Shown in pieces: positions 9,401-17,634 of a stretch of 64,000 nucleotides of DNA; the stretch's first letter is position 1, and each line of letters starts with the position of its first letter. This DNA is from G965279335 sp965279285. GTDB taxonomy: Bacteria > Pseudomonadota > Gammaproteobacteria > DSM-16500. Location: the NCBI GenBank assembly GCA_965279285.1, contig OZ257148.1, forward strand, positions 1,302,001 to 1,366,000, given 5' to 3'. Below the pieces are notes generated by a model. It did no database searches and had not been told where the DNA came from. It saw nothing but the letters and a program-made list of their open reading frames with translations. Both the position numbers and the translations under genes were made by a program.

Positions 9401-9721
9401 CAAGTTAAGGCTGAGGCTAAGGCGGAGGTTGAAGCTGTAGAAAATAGACTTAAAGCTGAAGCTAAAGCTGCAGAAAATAGATTTAATGCTCGTATTGACG
9501 CTATGTTTAAACAATTTGCTGACCGAGAACGATTAAGCTTATCTCCTCAATCTAATAGCTTTACTTCGTCCGAAGTCCAAGCTCCAAATAATGCTCCTGA
9601 TAGCAAAGTTAGTGCGGCAAGATTTTCACCAACTTTATTTGGAGAAGCAGCAGGTAATGCCGCCTCTGGTTCTGGCATTACTTTAACCAATTTACCGTCT
9701 AAAGTCGTGCCAAACTTATGA
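6410..9721 (+). CDS. Large coiled-coil protein with degenerate OTU-like region and ankyrin-like segment; effector candidate
   Basis: 1103 aa, no overall family recognised. I chose ATG 6410 (GGAG 7 nt upstream) over an in-frame TTG at 6326. Residues 1-170 are low-complexity and Ser/Pro/Lys-rich. Residues 185-385 recall an OTU-type cysteine protease fold: NEDSFFNTMDQLL (Ser201 where DGNCFF has the catalytic Cys), KLRLLCDSYLQEA, GRYDIEGRIFC (297-307) and RILHMVVFEDSPQIIPII (Gln375 where the catalytic His of HFVPIL would be). If correct, the protease is dead. Residues about 717-770 (NGLLHFAM..LIEMLYERGAHPYVKN) look like an ankyrin repeat. Residues about 900-1045 are a long Ala/Glu/Lys coiled coil with repeated AAENRLKA units. 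No signal peptide. The N-terminus has EVQPLI. Function unknown; host-directed effector is inference. Confidence 0.85.
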   Translation: MQSSTEAQLSEVQPLIDSSGSAAAAYPDEKHENPLANAVDNKNHEKKTSKAKNQNKSYYPAASAHVSSRSADAVTPDVKTPPISPKNNIHIEITSIPPRPDGVEAAPKGGPAVRAEVVSTKKGDTSLYTLIKNHVSRLPLVQKNKIKISKTDEKEKSSKDISPKAQREKEINSIYERVMSLLNQRFQGIAQVGQTIENEDSFFNTMDQLLQKAEIEIPEKPNPSPDEKQEALVLSTNKKLRLLCDSYLQEAIKSKSDYWLKARLEERKMGYAVYKNNLKFTTKELNVGDEKRVAIPGRYDIEGRIFCGLFNIQLHVIVVSVPRDELGELDDTKDIDLSHKLVTADYCLNRNEIDMKDKYNEPRILHMVVFEDSPQIIPIINLKLTKREVELKAQQDLIMAENALDDQKRMMKETEALNEARKQSRSQNIRHWVEKYFQIAQQCIDLCVTVDTSGNETVNPHQAEKFAVVLGAPIQKDIQANGEEVYYLNLNHGVLDNTTGFWATIKNCINAFEKSQKDLNRSITILEAVDRDRLIGKLELAIQDYKKNDSRKLKEHITRLSDGLDRTHFSQEDIERRFVKSVWQYYSNRFAAVEKNWKRSTILRDFNNNRSLVKFKENVEALAKSSSKKSEDSQSAIQRIREPFIVKIDQAANIYCEQSRKWLSSNPAENVFTPKGDDEKIYRNLIADEIKAIFFQGNSSFVGNIINQAEIYEPVHGNGLLHFAMKKYNAVKSQPAKDLVYKLIEMLYERGAHPYVKNFHEQAVYAFAGMERLTNEDHWRIIKLQIKFTPTISETERDAKKAFLLYCEETIKIKASKLKRLFINERIKFIERLETMQELTNFLYDAQSNLHDAALTNGIVGLRKTISRGDNSSLVKIIDKQVIGPMNSGDSFQLMYMVEKSLSQLADENIALKAALKASIDHQAVVERKTSADIKALEEKVKKAENDKKAAEDASNQKQAADAKQAKLDSEAAENRLKAAVKAAEDRLKAEQAVYVTQVKAEAKAEVEAVENRLKAEAKAAENRFNARIDAMFKQFADRERLSLSPQSNSFTSSEVQAPNNAPDSKVSAARFSPTLFGEAAGNAASGSGITLTNLPSKVVPNL

Positions 9722-9823
9722 GTAATAATAGATATCTGGGAATTGATAATGAGGTTGTTAGTATTTAGACGAGTAATTATAACTTTTTGGCTGAATGCTC
9801 TGTTAGCTAATAAATATTACAGT

Positions 9824-9829
9824 TATAAT
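9824..9829 (+). promoter_or_regulatory. Possible -10 element before the 630-aa gene
   Basis: A TATAAT hexamer lies 33 bp before the ATG at 9863, in the 141-bp gap after the 1103-aa gene. No good -35 hexamer stands at the usual distance, so support is weak. It suggests that the 630-aa gene has its own promoter. Confidence 0.35.
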
Positions 9830-9862
9830 ATTGAATAACAAAATAGAAGTGAGACTTTAATT

Positions 9863-11755
9863 ATGCCACATCCAAATGAAGAAACAATAAAGCAATTAGA
9901 ACAAGATTTTTCTAATGAGCAAAAATTGCTTTATTTTCATACCCACCGGGATGAGCTGGTTATTGCAAATAGCAAATATGCAGATAAATTTGATTTAATT
10001 TCACAAGAAATTAATACACATAAAAAGCGTTGGAGAATTACTCAGTGGTGGACTGAATTATGGAACATCAATGATATTTGGACTAAGAAAAACTGGGTTA
10101 TATGGGAAGCATCTCGTCGTGCAAAAGAGAAGTTAACTCAATATATTCAATTAGCTCAGCAATCTTCATCATTAGAAAAAACAGATAATAATTCATCTAT
10201 TTCACCTAGCATAGATTACAAATTTTCTACTACAGAAAGTAAACAAAATGATGCATTGCACGCAGTACCATTCCATAATGTGGCTAGTCAGGTTGAAGTA
10301 AAAGCATCCGATTTAAAAGATACAGCAGCTAAAAAAAGATTATTGCTTATTGATATACATACTATGGATCGTAGCAAATTTTATGTTTACCTGCCTTCTT
10401 CTATTCAAATAATAGTAGATAAAATATCGCAATGGGCGAATACAGTCTTATCCCCATCAAAAAAGGCGGTAAAAAATCCACGTGGATTAAATGTGCTGCA
10501 ATTAAAATCTATTCCAGAAAAAAAGAATGTTGGTCTTGATGAAGAAAAGCATGTAGCTCAAAGTGGAGTTAATGCACGTAAGTCATCAGTAAAATTAGAA
10601 AAGGATCTTATTTTTAAGAAAAAAGAAGATACTCAGATTGCAACTAGTCAACATGAACTTGTTCCTTATAATCAGTTACAGACTATAACTCCAGCATGTT
10701 TAAAAGATAAAAAGTTTTTATGTCAAAATATCATTTTTTTATGTACTTATTTAGATCTTGACTGGGATACAGCAACAGTAGATGGAATTATAGCGGCTTT
10801 CGCAAGCCGTCGAGATGCTGTTGATCCCGATAAAGTGCGTAAACACGGATATGAAATGAAGACGTCTCATAACGAGATGTATGTATTATATAGCATCGCA
10901 TTTGCTAACTTTCAAAAATTAGACCCGCTCATTGATTATATCAAGAAAAATGGTATTCCTTCTTTCACTTCTCTTTCAGAAGCAGAAATAAATGAGGCTT
11001 ACCGTTTGGGGCTGGAAGATAATGCAGTATGGAAGGTGTTGGTTAATTTTGGTACTGTAGCAGAAGGTCAGTATGAGACTAGACAACAAATTGAAGCGTT
11101 TACAAAGGGAGGAGAAGAACACGAGAAGGCAGCAGCCGGGTCAATTAAAAGCCTTCATTTAAGGCTGGAAGCACATGAAAAATCTATAGCTGAAAGTAAA
11201 GAAGCTGCAGAAAAACGATTTCGAGATGACTGTAAGCAACGTAAAGATAAGGCTGAAGCTGCAGAAAATAGAGTTACAATTGAGATTGAAGCTGTAATAA
11301 ATAGATCTAGAGCTGACCGAGAAGCATCTGTTAAACAAGCTAAAGATGAGAGTGAAGCTCGGGTTGAAGCTGCAGTGAGTAGGTTTAAAGCTGCAACTGA
11401 AGCTACAGAAACTAGACTTAAAGCTCGCGAAGACCGTTTGTATGCTGAGTTAAAACTACTTGCTGGCCAAGGACAATTAAACTTACCTCCCCAATCAAAT
11501 AACAATGCAAATTTGACTGTTGGTCACGATAGTATATCTACGTCATCAACAAGTCATCCATTAAAAGATTTACAAGTAGATGCTCAATCCCAAGGTTCAA
11601 ATTCTGCTGTCTCTTCCACTGCTTCATCTTCTTCTGAGGATAAATCTTCACTTACTTTGTTTAGTTCAAAAAGACCAGAGCCTGTTAATACTATTGTCAT
11701 CCAAGCGACACCTGAGGCAGAAGTAACAGCGCCTTTGTTGCCAAAACATGAGTAA
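9863..11755 (+). CDS. Coiled-coil protein related to the 1103-aa neighbour; effector candidate
   Basis: 630 aa, no known domain recognised. The N-terminal region is Trp-rich (WRITQWWTELWNINDIW, residues 50-66). The middle (about 270-420) looks globular and helical. Residues about 425-540 form an Ala/Glu/Arg coiled coil with repeated EAAENR / EAAVSRFKA units of the kind found at the end of the 1103-aa protein. The segments after the coiled coil also match (LNLPPQSNN here, LSLSPQSNS there), so the two tails are homologous. The last residues are Ser-rich and then PEAEVTAPLLPKHE, repeated in the remnant upstream. No signal peptide or membrane segment. Tandem tail-sharing paralogs and lack of housekeeping similarity make an effector role plausible, but it is inference. 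Confidence 0.83.
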   Translation: MPHPNEETIKQLEQDFSNEQKLLYFHTHRDELVIANSKYADKFDLISQEINTHKKRWRITQWWTELWNINDIWTKKNWVIWEASRRAKEKLTQYIQLAQQSSSLEKTDNNSSISPSIDYKFSTTESKQNDALHAVPFHNVASQVEVKASDLKDTAAKKRLLLIDIHTMDRSKFYVYLPSSIQIIVDKISQWANTVLSPSKKAVKNPRGLNVLQLKSIPEKKNVGLDEEKHVAQSGVNARKSSVKLEKDLIFKKKEDTQIATSQHELVPYNQLQTITPACLKDKKFLCQNIIFLCTYLDLDWDTATVDGIIAAFASRRDAVDPDKVRKHGYEMKTSHNEMYVLYSIAFANFQKLDPLIDYIKKNGIPSFTSLSEAEINEAYRLGLEDNAVWKVLVNFGTVAEGQYETRQQIEAFTKGGEEHEKAAAGSIKSLHLRLEAHEKSIAESKEAAEKRFRDDCKQRKDKAEAAENRVTIEIEAVINRSRADREASVKQAKDESEARVEAAVSRFKAATEATETRLKAREDRLYAELKLLAGQGQLNLPPQSNNNANLTVGHDSISTSSTSHPLKDLQVDAQSQGSNSAVSSTASSSSEDKSSLTLFSSKRPEPVNTIVIQATPEAEVTAPLLPKHE

Positions 11756-11780
11756 ATTAATAGATCGTGCAGATTATCAA

Positions 11781-11839
11781 CACCCTCATCCGCCCTTCGG
11801 GCACCTTCTCCCACCGCCAAAAGCGCGGCGAGAGAAGGG
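11781..11839. repeat. Class E hairpin repeat (CCCTCATCCGCCCTTCGGGC type)
   Basis: GC-rich block in an AT-rich region: CACCCTCATCCGCCCTTCGG, then CACCTTCTCCC and a matching GAGAGAAGGG, so CCTTCTC and GAGAAGG can pair. The inner CGCCCTTCGGGC is itself a small hairpin. This type of sequence is dispersed in many proteobacterial genomes. One copy here, between the 630-aa gene and convergent gatB. Confidence 0.6.
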
Positions 11840-11851
11840 ATCGAGATAATC

Positions 11852-11876
11852 GCACGCTGCGCTTTGCCCACCCCAC
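11852..11876. repeat. Class A partial arm
   Basis: GCACGCTGCGCTTTGCCCAC followed by CCCAC: a class A left arm missing its first five bases and with one change near the end. It directly follows the class E hairpin and ends 6 bp before the gatB stop. Confidence 0.75.
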
Positions 11877-11881
11877 AAAAC

Positions 11882-13330
11882 TTACCCACTCAACTTCTTC
11901 TTCAACAACTCATTAAGCTGCTGCGGATTAATTTTCCCGCCAGACTCCTTCATCGCAAGCCCAACAAAAAACCCAAACAACTTATCTTTTCCCGCACGAT
12001 AATCCGCAAGCTGTTGTGGATTAGCAGCAATGATTTTATTAACCAAGCTTTCAATTGCCCCACTATCAGTAACCTGTTTTAACCCTTGTTTTTCAATAAT
12101 TTCATCCACATCACTCGCGCCATTCCATAACGCTTCAAAAATAGTTTTAGCGATTTTACCCGAGATAGTATTATCCGCAATCCGCTGAATTAATTGGCCT
12201 AACTGTTTAGCAGTCACTGGGCTTTCTGTAATTTCCGCATCTGTTTTATTTAACGCCGCAGATAATTCACCCATAACCCAATTCGCTGCTAATTTTGCTT
12301 GATTACCAGACTCAATAACCGTGGTTTCAAAATAACTTGCAAGCGCTCGACTACTCGCTAATACATTGGCATCATAAATACTTAAACCATATTCATCAAC
12401 AAATCGTTGTCGCTTTTGTTCTGGTAATTCCGGCAATTCACGCTGAATTTCAGCAATTAATTCATCCGTAATAATAAGCGGTAATAAATCAGGATCAGGG
12501 AAATATCGATAATCATTCGCTTCTTCTTTACTACGCATGGAACGAGTTTCATTTTTATTGGGATCAAAAAGTCGTGTTTCTTGGGTTATTTTCCCGCCAT
12601 TTTCAAGTATTTCTATTTGTCGTTCAACTTCATAATTAATGGCTCGCTCAACAAAACGAAATGAATTAATATTTTTTAACTCTGTGCGAGTGCCGAGTTT
12701 GTCTGCGCCAACACGACGTACAGATACGTTAGCATCACAACGAAAAGAACCTTCTTGCATATTACCATCACAAATTTCAAGATAACGTACGAGTGAATGT
12801 AATGCTTTTAAATAAGCAACCGCTTCTTTTGCAGAGCGCATATCGGGTTCAGAAACAATTTCCAATAAAGGTGTACCAGCACGATTTAAATCAATACCAG
12901 ATAGTCCAACGAAATTTTCATGTAATGATTTCCCTGCGTCTTCTTCTAAATGTGCGCGAGTAATGTTGATGCGTTTATTCGTTCCATTTTCTAAGGGAAT
13001 ATCAATATAACCACCCTTACCAACCACAGGCAGTTCAAACTGACTGATTTGATAGCCTTTGGGTAAGTCAGGGTAAAAATAATTTTTACGTGCAAATACG
13101 GATTTTCTAGTGATTTCAGCATTAATTCCTAAACCTAACTTAATAGCCATGCGAATCACTTCTGTATTTAATACAGGTAACACCCCAGGAAATCCTAAAT
13201 CAATAAAACACGCTTGTGTGTTAGGCTCTGCACCAAATGTTGTTGAAGCGCCTGAAAAAATTTTACTTTTTGTTGCAAGTTGTGCATGTACTTCTAAACC
13301 AATAACGATTTCCCAGCCATTTATTATCAT
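11882..13330 (-). CDS. gatB: Asp-tRNA(Asn)/Glu-tRNA(Gln) amidotransferase subunit B
   Basis: Subunit of GatCAB, which amidates misacylated Glu-tRNA(Gln) and/or Asp-tRNA(Asn). GatB binds the tRNA and phosphorylates the acyl group. 482 aa from ATG 13330, chosen over an in-frame codon at 13384 because MIINGWEIVIGLEVHAQL is the conserved N-terminus. The cradle motifs PNTQACFIDLGFPGVLPVLN and DLPKGYQISQFE are present, and the C-terminal YqeY-like tail ends in GKINPQQLNELLKK. It starts 1 bp after the gatA stop. Partial class A repeat next to its stop. Confidence 0.97.
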   Translation of the reverse strand: MIINGWEIVIGLEVHAQLATKSKIFSGASTTFGAEPNTQACFIDLGFPGVLPVLNTEVIRMAIKLGLGINAEITRKSVFARKNYFYPDLPKGYQISQFELPVVGKGGYIDIPLENGTNKRINITRAHLEEDAGKSLHENFVGLSGIDLNRAGTPLLEIVSEPDMRSAKEAVAYLKALHSLVRYLEICDGNMQEGSFRCDANVSVRRVGADKLGTRTELKNINSFRFVERAINYEVERQIEILENGGKITQETRLFDPNKNETRSMRSKEEANDYRYFPDPDLLPLIITDELIAEIQRELPELPEQKRQRFVDEYGLSIYDANVLASSRALASYFETTVIESGNQAKLAANWVMGELSAALNKTDAEITESPVTAKQLGQLIQRIADNTISGKIAKTIFEALWNGASDVDEIIEKQGLKQVTDSGAIESLVNKIIAANPQQLADYRAGKDKLFGFFVGLAMKESGGKINPQQLNELLKKKLSG

Positions 13331-13331
13331 C

Positions 13332-14783
13332 TTAAAACCCCTTTGGCATGTGTGTATGCCAATCTGTTGCTGTTTGATAAGCATGCGCTATATTTAATAA
13401 ACGTGCTTCTTCGAAATAATTGCCAATGAGTTGTAAACCAACGGGTAATCCTTGAGAAAAACCAGCAGGTATTGACATCCCGGGTAAACCAGCAAGGTTA
13501 ACAGCGATAGTATAAATATCAGATAAATACATGCTGACAGGATCATCGGTTTTTTCACCTAATTTAAACGGTAAAGTGGGTGAAGTGGGTCCCATAATGA
13601 CATCAACTTGTTTAAACGCGGCAATAAAATCATGACGAATTAAATTACGAATCTTTTGTGCTTGTAAATAATAAGCATCATAATAACCAGAAGATAAAGC
13701 ATATGTTCCTATCATGATGCGACGTTTTACTTCAGCACCAAATCCTTCACTACGCGATCGTTTATAAAGATCTTCTAAATCAACTGGATTTTTGCAACGA
13801 TAACCATAACGTACACCATCAAAGCGTGCTAAATTAGAGGAACATTCTGCTGGCGCAACAATATAATATGCTGGAATGGACAATGAACTATTCGGTAAAC
13901 TAATTTCATGTAAGGTCGCACCTAGTTTTTCATATTCTTTAATTGCAGCATGAATATTTTTTGCAATATCAGCATCTAAGCCTGCGCTAAAAAATTCTTT
14001 TGGTACGCCGATTCGTAGACCTTTTACAGAATCTGCTAAAGTTTTTGTATAGTCAGGAACAGGTTTGTTAGCACTAGTCGAATCGCGCGGATCAAATCCG
14101 GCCATGCAATTAAGCAGCATTGCAATATCAGCACTCGTACGTGCAAATATTCCACCTTGATCAAGACTGGATGCAAAGGCAATCATGCCATAACGTGAAA
14201 CTCTACCATAAGTCGGTTTTAAGCCAGAAATACTGCACAGCGCAGCAGGTTGACGTATTGACCCACCCGTGTCAGTGCCTGTTGCTGCAGGTGCTAAATA
14301 AGCTGCAACAGCCGCTGCTGAACCGCCTGATGATCCACCGGGTACGCGTTCTAAATCCCAAGGATTTTTTACGGGACCATAAAAACTATTTTCATTGGAT
14401 GAACCCATAGCAAATTCATCCATATTTGTTTTGCCTAACATCACCATGCCAGCATCATTAAATTGCTCAATGACAGTTGCATTGTAAGGGGAAATAAAAT
14501 TATCTAACATTTTTGATCCGCATGATGTGCGAATCCCTTGCGTGCAGAATATATCTTTTTGTGCGATAGGAATACCTGTTAGTGGGCCTGCTGTACCCGC
14601 AGCTAATTTTTTATCTGCTTCTTTCGCAGCATTGAGTGCGTGCTCTTCTGTTACAGTAATAAAGCTATTGAGCTGTTGATCAAATTGCTTAATTCGATTA
14701 ATAAAAAATTGAGTTAGCTCGGTGCTAGAAATTTTTCGCGTAGCTAAATCTTGGGTTAATTCAGTTATAGTTTTATGTATCAT
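13332..14783 (-). CDS. gatA: Asp-tRNA(Asn)/Glu-tRNA(Gln) amidotransferase subunit A
   Basis: Amidase-signature glutaminase subunit that releases ammonia for GatB. 483 aa, full length. The Ser-cisSer-Lys triad is visible: Lys76 in PIAQKD, Ser151 in PGGSSGGSAAAV and the nucleophile Ser175 in DTGGSIRQPA. Middle gene of the gatC-gatA-gatB operon. Confidence 0.97.
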   Translation of the reverse strand: MIHKTITELTQDLATRKISSTELTQFFINRIKQFDQQLNSFITVTEEHALNAAKEADKKLAAGTAGPLTGIPIAQKDIFCTQGIRTSCGSKMLDNFISPYNATVIEQFNDAGMVMLGKTNMDEFAMGSSNENSFYGPVKNPWDLERVPGGSSGGSAAAVAAYLAPAATGTDTGGSIRQPAALCSISGLKPTYGRVSRYGMIAFASSLDQGGIFARTSADIAMLLNCMAGFDPRDSTSANKPVPDYTKTLADSVKGLRIGVPKEFFSAGLDADIAKNIHAAIKEYEKLGATLHEISLPNSSLSIPAYYIVAPAECSSNLARFDGVRYGYRCKNPVDLEDLYKRSRSEGFGAEVKRRIMIGTYALSSGYYDAYYLQAQKIRNLIRHDFIAAFKQVDVIMGPTSPTLPFKLGEKTDDPVSMYLSDIYTIAVNLAGLPGMSIPAGFSQGLPVGLQLIGNYFEEARLLNIAHAYQTATDWHTHMPKGF

Positions 14784-14801
14784 AGTTTACATATCCTAAA
14801 A

Positions 14802-15095
14802 TTATTCAGCATCAATGACTTGTGGAACTAAATACAATCCTGCTTCAACAAGTGGAGCAATTGCTTGAGCTGCTTCACGTTGATCGGGTTCGGTGACTTC
14901 ATCTGCGCGTAGACGCTGTGACAAATCCAGTGGATGCGCGAGTGGTTCAATATTCTTTGTATCAACTTGATTCATTTGCGCAACCAAATCAAAAATTCCT
15001 GAAAGCTTTGCGGTGAAAAGAGCGAGACTTTCTTTAGGCATTGTTAAGCGTGCTAAGTGTGCAATTTTTTCAACGTCATCGGTGGTGAGTGACAT
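14802..15095 (-). CDS. gatC: Asp-tRNA(Asn)/Glu-tRNA(Gln) amidotransferase subunit C
   Basis: Small linker subunit that wraps around GatA and GatB. 97 aa from the ATG at 15095. An alternative in-frame ATG at 15110 adds five residues (MELIL), but GGAG 9 nt before the inner ATG and the family N-terminus MSLTTDDVEKIAHLARL favour 15095. First gene of gatCAB. Presence of the pathway suggests that at least one of GlnRS or AsnRS may be absent or supplemented; neither gene is in the window. Confidence 0.95.
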   Translation of the reverse strand: MSLTTDDVEKIAHLARLTMPKESLALFTAKLSGIFDLVAQMNQVDTKNIEPLAHPLDLSQRLRADEVTEPDQREAAQAIAPLVEAGLYLVPQVIDAE

Positions 15096-15131
15096 CAGAA
15101 TCAACTCCATTTTTGTTCGGGTTAGAGGTTA

Positions 15132-15248
15132 GTATTTAGCAATCTTAAAGGGTTTGGTGGGCACGCTGCGCTTTGCCCACCCTACAAAATTTAAATGTAG
15201 GGTGGGCAAAGCGCAGCGTGCCCACCAAACTCGTTGACTGCTGAATAG
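15132..15248. repeat. Class A repeat with CTATTCAG-type termini
   Basis: Perfect 30-bp inverted arms at 15156-15185 and 15197-15226 with an 11-bp loop. Flanks continue the symmetry: GTATTTAGCAA..GGTTT on the left and AAACTCG..CTGCTGAATAG on the right. It occupies the upstream side of gatC. Confidence 0.93.
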
Positions 15249-15344
15249 TCACAATTAGAAAGCCTGTGATTATACTGCCTAAAACCGCAAGCTGGCTATC
15301 TTTTCTGTATGGTGCATGAGCTTAAAAAACACAGACCCGGCATT

Positions 15345-15478
15345 GGGCAAGAAAAGCACAGCTGTGGCGCATTGTATATACTTAAGAGCGAATTGCTTGC
15401 CATGGATGGCAAGCCTAACACCATGGACGTGTGCTTTGAGCGAGAAAGCATATACACACACTCACGCCTGCGCTTTTA
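15345..15478. repeat. Diverged class B palindromic element
   Basis: The core AGAGCGAATTGCTTGCCATG..GATGGCAAGCCTAA nearly repeats the centre of the class B element at 54228-54371. The flanks are a degenerate inverted pair (TTGTATATACTTAAG against GAAAGCATATACACACACTC). The gap 15249-15622 between gatC and mreB contains this element and the divergent promoter region; short ORFs across it have no coding support. A TAGAAT hexamer at 15579-15584 is a possible mreB -10 box. Confidence 0.65.
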
Positions 15479-15622
15479 TTGCCCAGCATTCAATCTATGT
15501 TTTTCAAATCCCCCCTCCAGCACAAGGTTTGTAGAGGAATCTTTGCAAATTGCTATAGTCAGTTGATTGGTAATCGATTAGAATTCCCTCATCATAAAAT
15601 TTCTTAAGGATGTATAGCAGCT

Positions 15623-16675
15623 ATGTTGTTAAAAAGATTACGGGGCCGGTTTTCACATAATTTATCAATTGACTTGGGTACAGCAAATACTCTTATTTAT
15701 GTGCCTGGCAAGGGTATTGTTTTAAATGAACCGTCCGTAGTTGCCATTCGACATACGCCAGGTTCCTCTAATGGTCAAAAGCATGTTGCAGCGGTGGGTA
15801 GTGAAGCTAAGTTAATGTTAGGCCGCACACCAGGCAATATTAATGCGATTCGTCCTATGAAAGATGGTGTTATTGCTGATTTTTATGTAACAGAAAAAAT
15901 GCTGCAGCACTTTATTCATAAAGTGCATGAAAATCGGTTTTTACGTCCAAGTCCTCGCGTATTGGTTTGTGTGCCTTGTGGTTCTACGCAAGTGGAACGT
16001 CGAGCGATACGTGAATCCGTTATTAGTGCGGGCGCTCGTGAAGTTTATTTATTAGAAGAGCCAATGGCAGCAGCAATGGGTGCAGGCATGCCAGTTGATG
16101 AGCCGCGTGGTTCTATGGTTGTGGATATTGGTGGTGGAACAACAGAAGTCGCGATTATTTCTCTCAGTGGTATAGTCTATTCTGCTTCAGTGCGGATTGG
16201 TGGTGATCGATTTGATGAAGCTATTATTAGTTATGTGCGCCGTAATTATGGCATTTTAATTGGTGAAGCGACGGCTGAACGCATTAAAACAGAAATTGGT
16301 TCTGCTTACCCAGCAAATGAAATTCGAGAAATGGAAGTACGAGGACGAAATCTTGCCGAAGGTATTCCACGTAGTTTTACATTGAATAGTAATGAAATTT
16401 TAGAAGCCTTGCAGGAACCATTATCGGGGATTTTAGGTGCGGTACGTGCGGCACTAGAACAAGCACCACCTGAATTAGCTTCAGATATTGCTGAGCGCGG
16501 CATGATCTTAACCGGTGGCGGTGCTTTGTTGCGTAATATTGATCGATTATTTATGGAAGAAACTGGTTTGCCTGTCATTATTGCTGACGAACCGTTAACC
16601 TGTGTTGCTCGCGGTGGTGGTAAAGCATTAGAGTTGATCGATACGACCGGCATGGATTTTTTGTCTAAAGAATAA
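15623..16675 (+). CDS. mreB: Rod shape-determining protein MreB
   Basis: Actin-like ATPase that forms membrane-bound filaments guiding lateral wall synthesis. 350 aa, full length. The first phosphate loop is IDLGTANTLIY at residues 16-26, the second VVDIGGGTTEVA, and the adenosine motif GGGALL lies near the C-terminus. The N-terminal LLKRLRGRF is an amphipathic, membrane-binding stretch. First gene of mreBCD-rng-yhdP. AAGGA lies about 13 nt before the ATG. Confidence 0.97.
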   Translation: MLLKRLRGRFSHNLSIDLGTANTLIYVPGKGIVLNEPSVVAIRHTPGSSNGQKHVAAVGSEAKLMLGRTPGNINAIRPMKDGVIADFYVTEKMLQHFIHKVHENRFLRPSPRVLVCVPCGSTQVERRAIRESVISAGAREVYLLEEPMAAAMGAGMPVDEPRGSMVVDIGGGTTEVAIISLSGIVYSASVRIGGDRFDEAIISYVRRNYGILIGEATAERIKTEIGSAYPANEIREMEVRGRNLAEGIPRSFTLNSNEILEALQEPLSGILGAVRAALEQAPPELASDIAERGMILTGGGALLRNIDRLFMEETGLPVIIADEPLTCVARGGGKALELIDTTGMDFLSKE

Positions 16676-16686
16676 GGGGTTGGGTT

Positions 16687-17634
16687 ATTAAACTTCTTTT
16701 TACTCGAGGATCACAGCCAGGATTAAAAGCATTAGTGCTGGTTGTGTTCGCTATTGCGTTAATGATCTTAGATAAGCGTATTGCTGCAACAGATCAATTG
16801 CGTGCAGCCTTGTCTGTTCCTCTGACACCTATTTTATATGTCGTCAGTTATCCTATCCAAATGATCGATAAATTAAGCAATCTAGCAAGCACTCATGATA
16901 GTTTGGTAAAAGAAAATCTTGATTTGAAAGCCGATCAATTATTATTGAAAGCGCAAGTTCAACGTCTCATTGCCTTAGAATCAGAAAATAATCAACTTAA
17001 AGCATTACTCAGCTCTACCGCCACTATTCAAGGGAAAGTATTAGTCGCTCAAATTATGGCGGTGGATACCGATCCATTTATTAATCAGGTCATAGTTGAC
17101 AAAGGGGTTCATGACGGTTTATTTGTCGGGCAACCAGTGTTGGATGCAAATGGTGTGATGGGTCAAATAGTTCAAGTAGGGCCTTTTACAAGTCGAGTGT
17201 TATTAATTAATGACACACATAGTGGCGTGCCAATTCAGAATGCTCGTAATGGTACTCGTGGCATTGCAATAGGTGATAATTTTTCAGGTAAATTGCGTTT
17301 AGTCAATGTGCCACAGACGGTAGATATAAAGGCGAATGACATGTTAGTGACTTCAGGTTTAGGTGAACATTATCCAGAAGGGTATCCTGTTGGACGAGTC
17401 ATATCCGTGATTAAAGATCCAGGTTTGCAATTTGCGACGATTACTGTTGAGCCGAGTGCGCATTTAGATCGTAGCCGACAAGTATTACTTATTTGGCCGC
17501 CAAAAGAAGCATTTGCAAAGTTAAATTCTTCTAGCACTATTCCGGTTGCTGTAATTAAAAAAACTGAATCCGCACCGGTTGTTTTAGTACAAACTGTTCC
17601 ACCCGAAATTCCAGCGAAAGGATTAAAAGTATGA
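16687..17634 (+). CDS. mreC: Rod shape-determining protein MreC (apparent ATT start)
   Basis: Bitopic inner-membrane protein linking MreB to the periplasmic wall machinery. The only standard start in frame is GTG 16735, which removes the conserved N-terminus. Reading back, the frame encodes (I)KLLFTRGSQPGLKAL, matching the LFTRG motif at MreC N-termini. The frame contains no ATG, GTG or TTG between the mreB stop and 16735. AAGGGG ends 7 nt before an ATT at 16687, so I call an ATT start (315 aa). A transmembrane helix (about residues 14-32) is followed by a coiled coil (60-105) and the beta-rich MreC domain with QIMAVDTDPF. The stop overlaps mreD (ATGA). Confidence 0.88.
   Translation: MKLLFTRGSQPGLKALVLVVFAIALMILDKRIAATDQLRAALSVPLTPILYVVSYPIQMIDKLSNLASTHDSLVKENLDLKADQLLLKAQVQRLIALESENNQLKALLSSTATIQGKVLVAQIMAVDTDPFINQVIVDKGVHDGLFVGQPVLDANGVMGQIVQVGPFTSRVLLINDTHSGVPIQNARNGTRGIAIGDNFSGKLRLVNVPQTVDIKANDMLVTSGLGEHYPEGYPVGRVISVIKDPGLQFATITVEPSAHLDRSRQVLLIWPPKEAFAKLNSSSTIPVAVIKKTESAPVVLVQTVPPEIPAKGLKV

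Noticed and set aside
9218..9514. 98-codon frame antisense to the coiled coil of the 1103-aa protein
   Set aside because: Low-complexity Ser/Phe-rich translation is the expected mirror of Ala/Lys/Glu-rich coiled-coil codons.
11155..11505. 116-codon frame antisense to the coiled coil of the 630-aa protein
   Set aside because: Same effect: the Ser/Leu/Ala-rich translation is a by-product of the coiled-coil repeats on the other strand.
15309..15566. 85-codon and 72-codon plus-strand frames before mreB
   Set aside because: They run across the diverged class B palindrome, have no ribosome binding site and no recognisable product.
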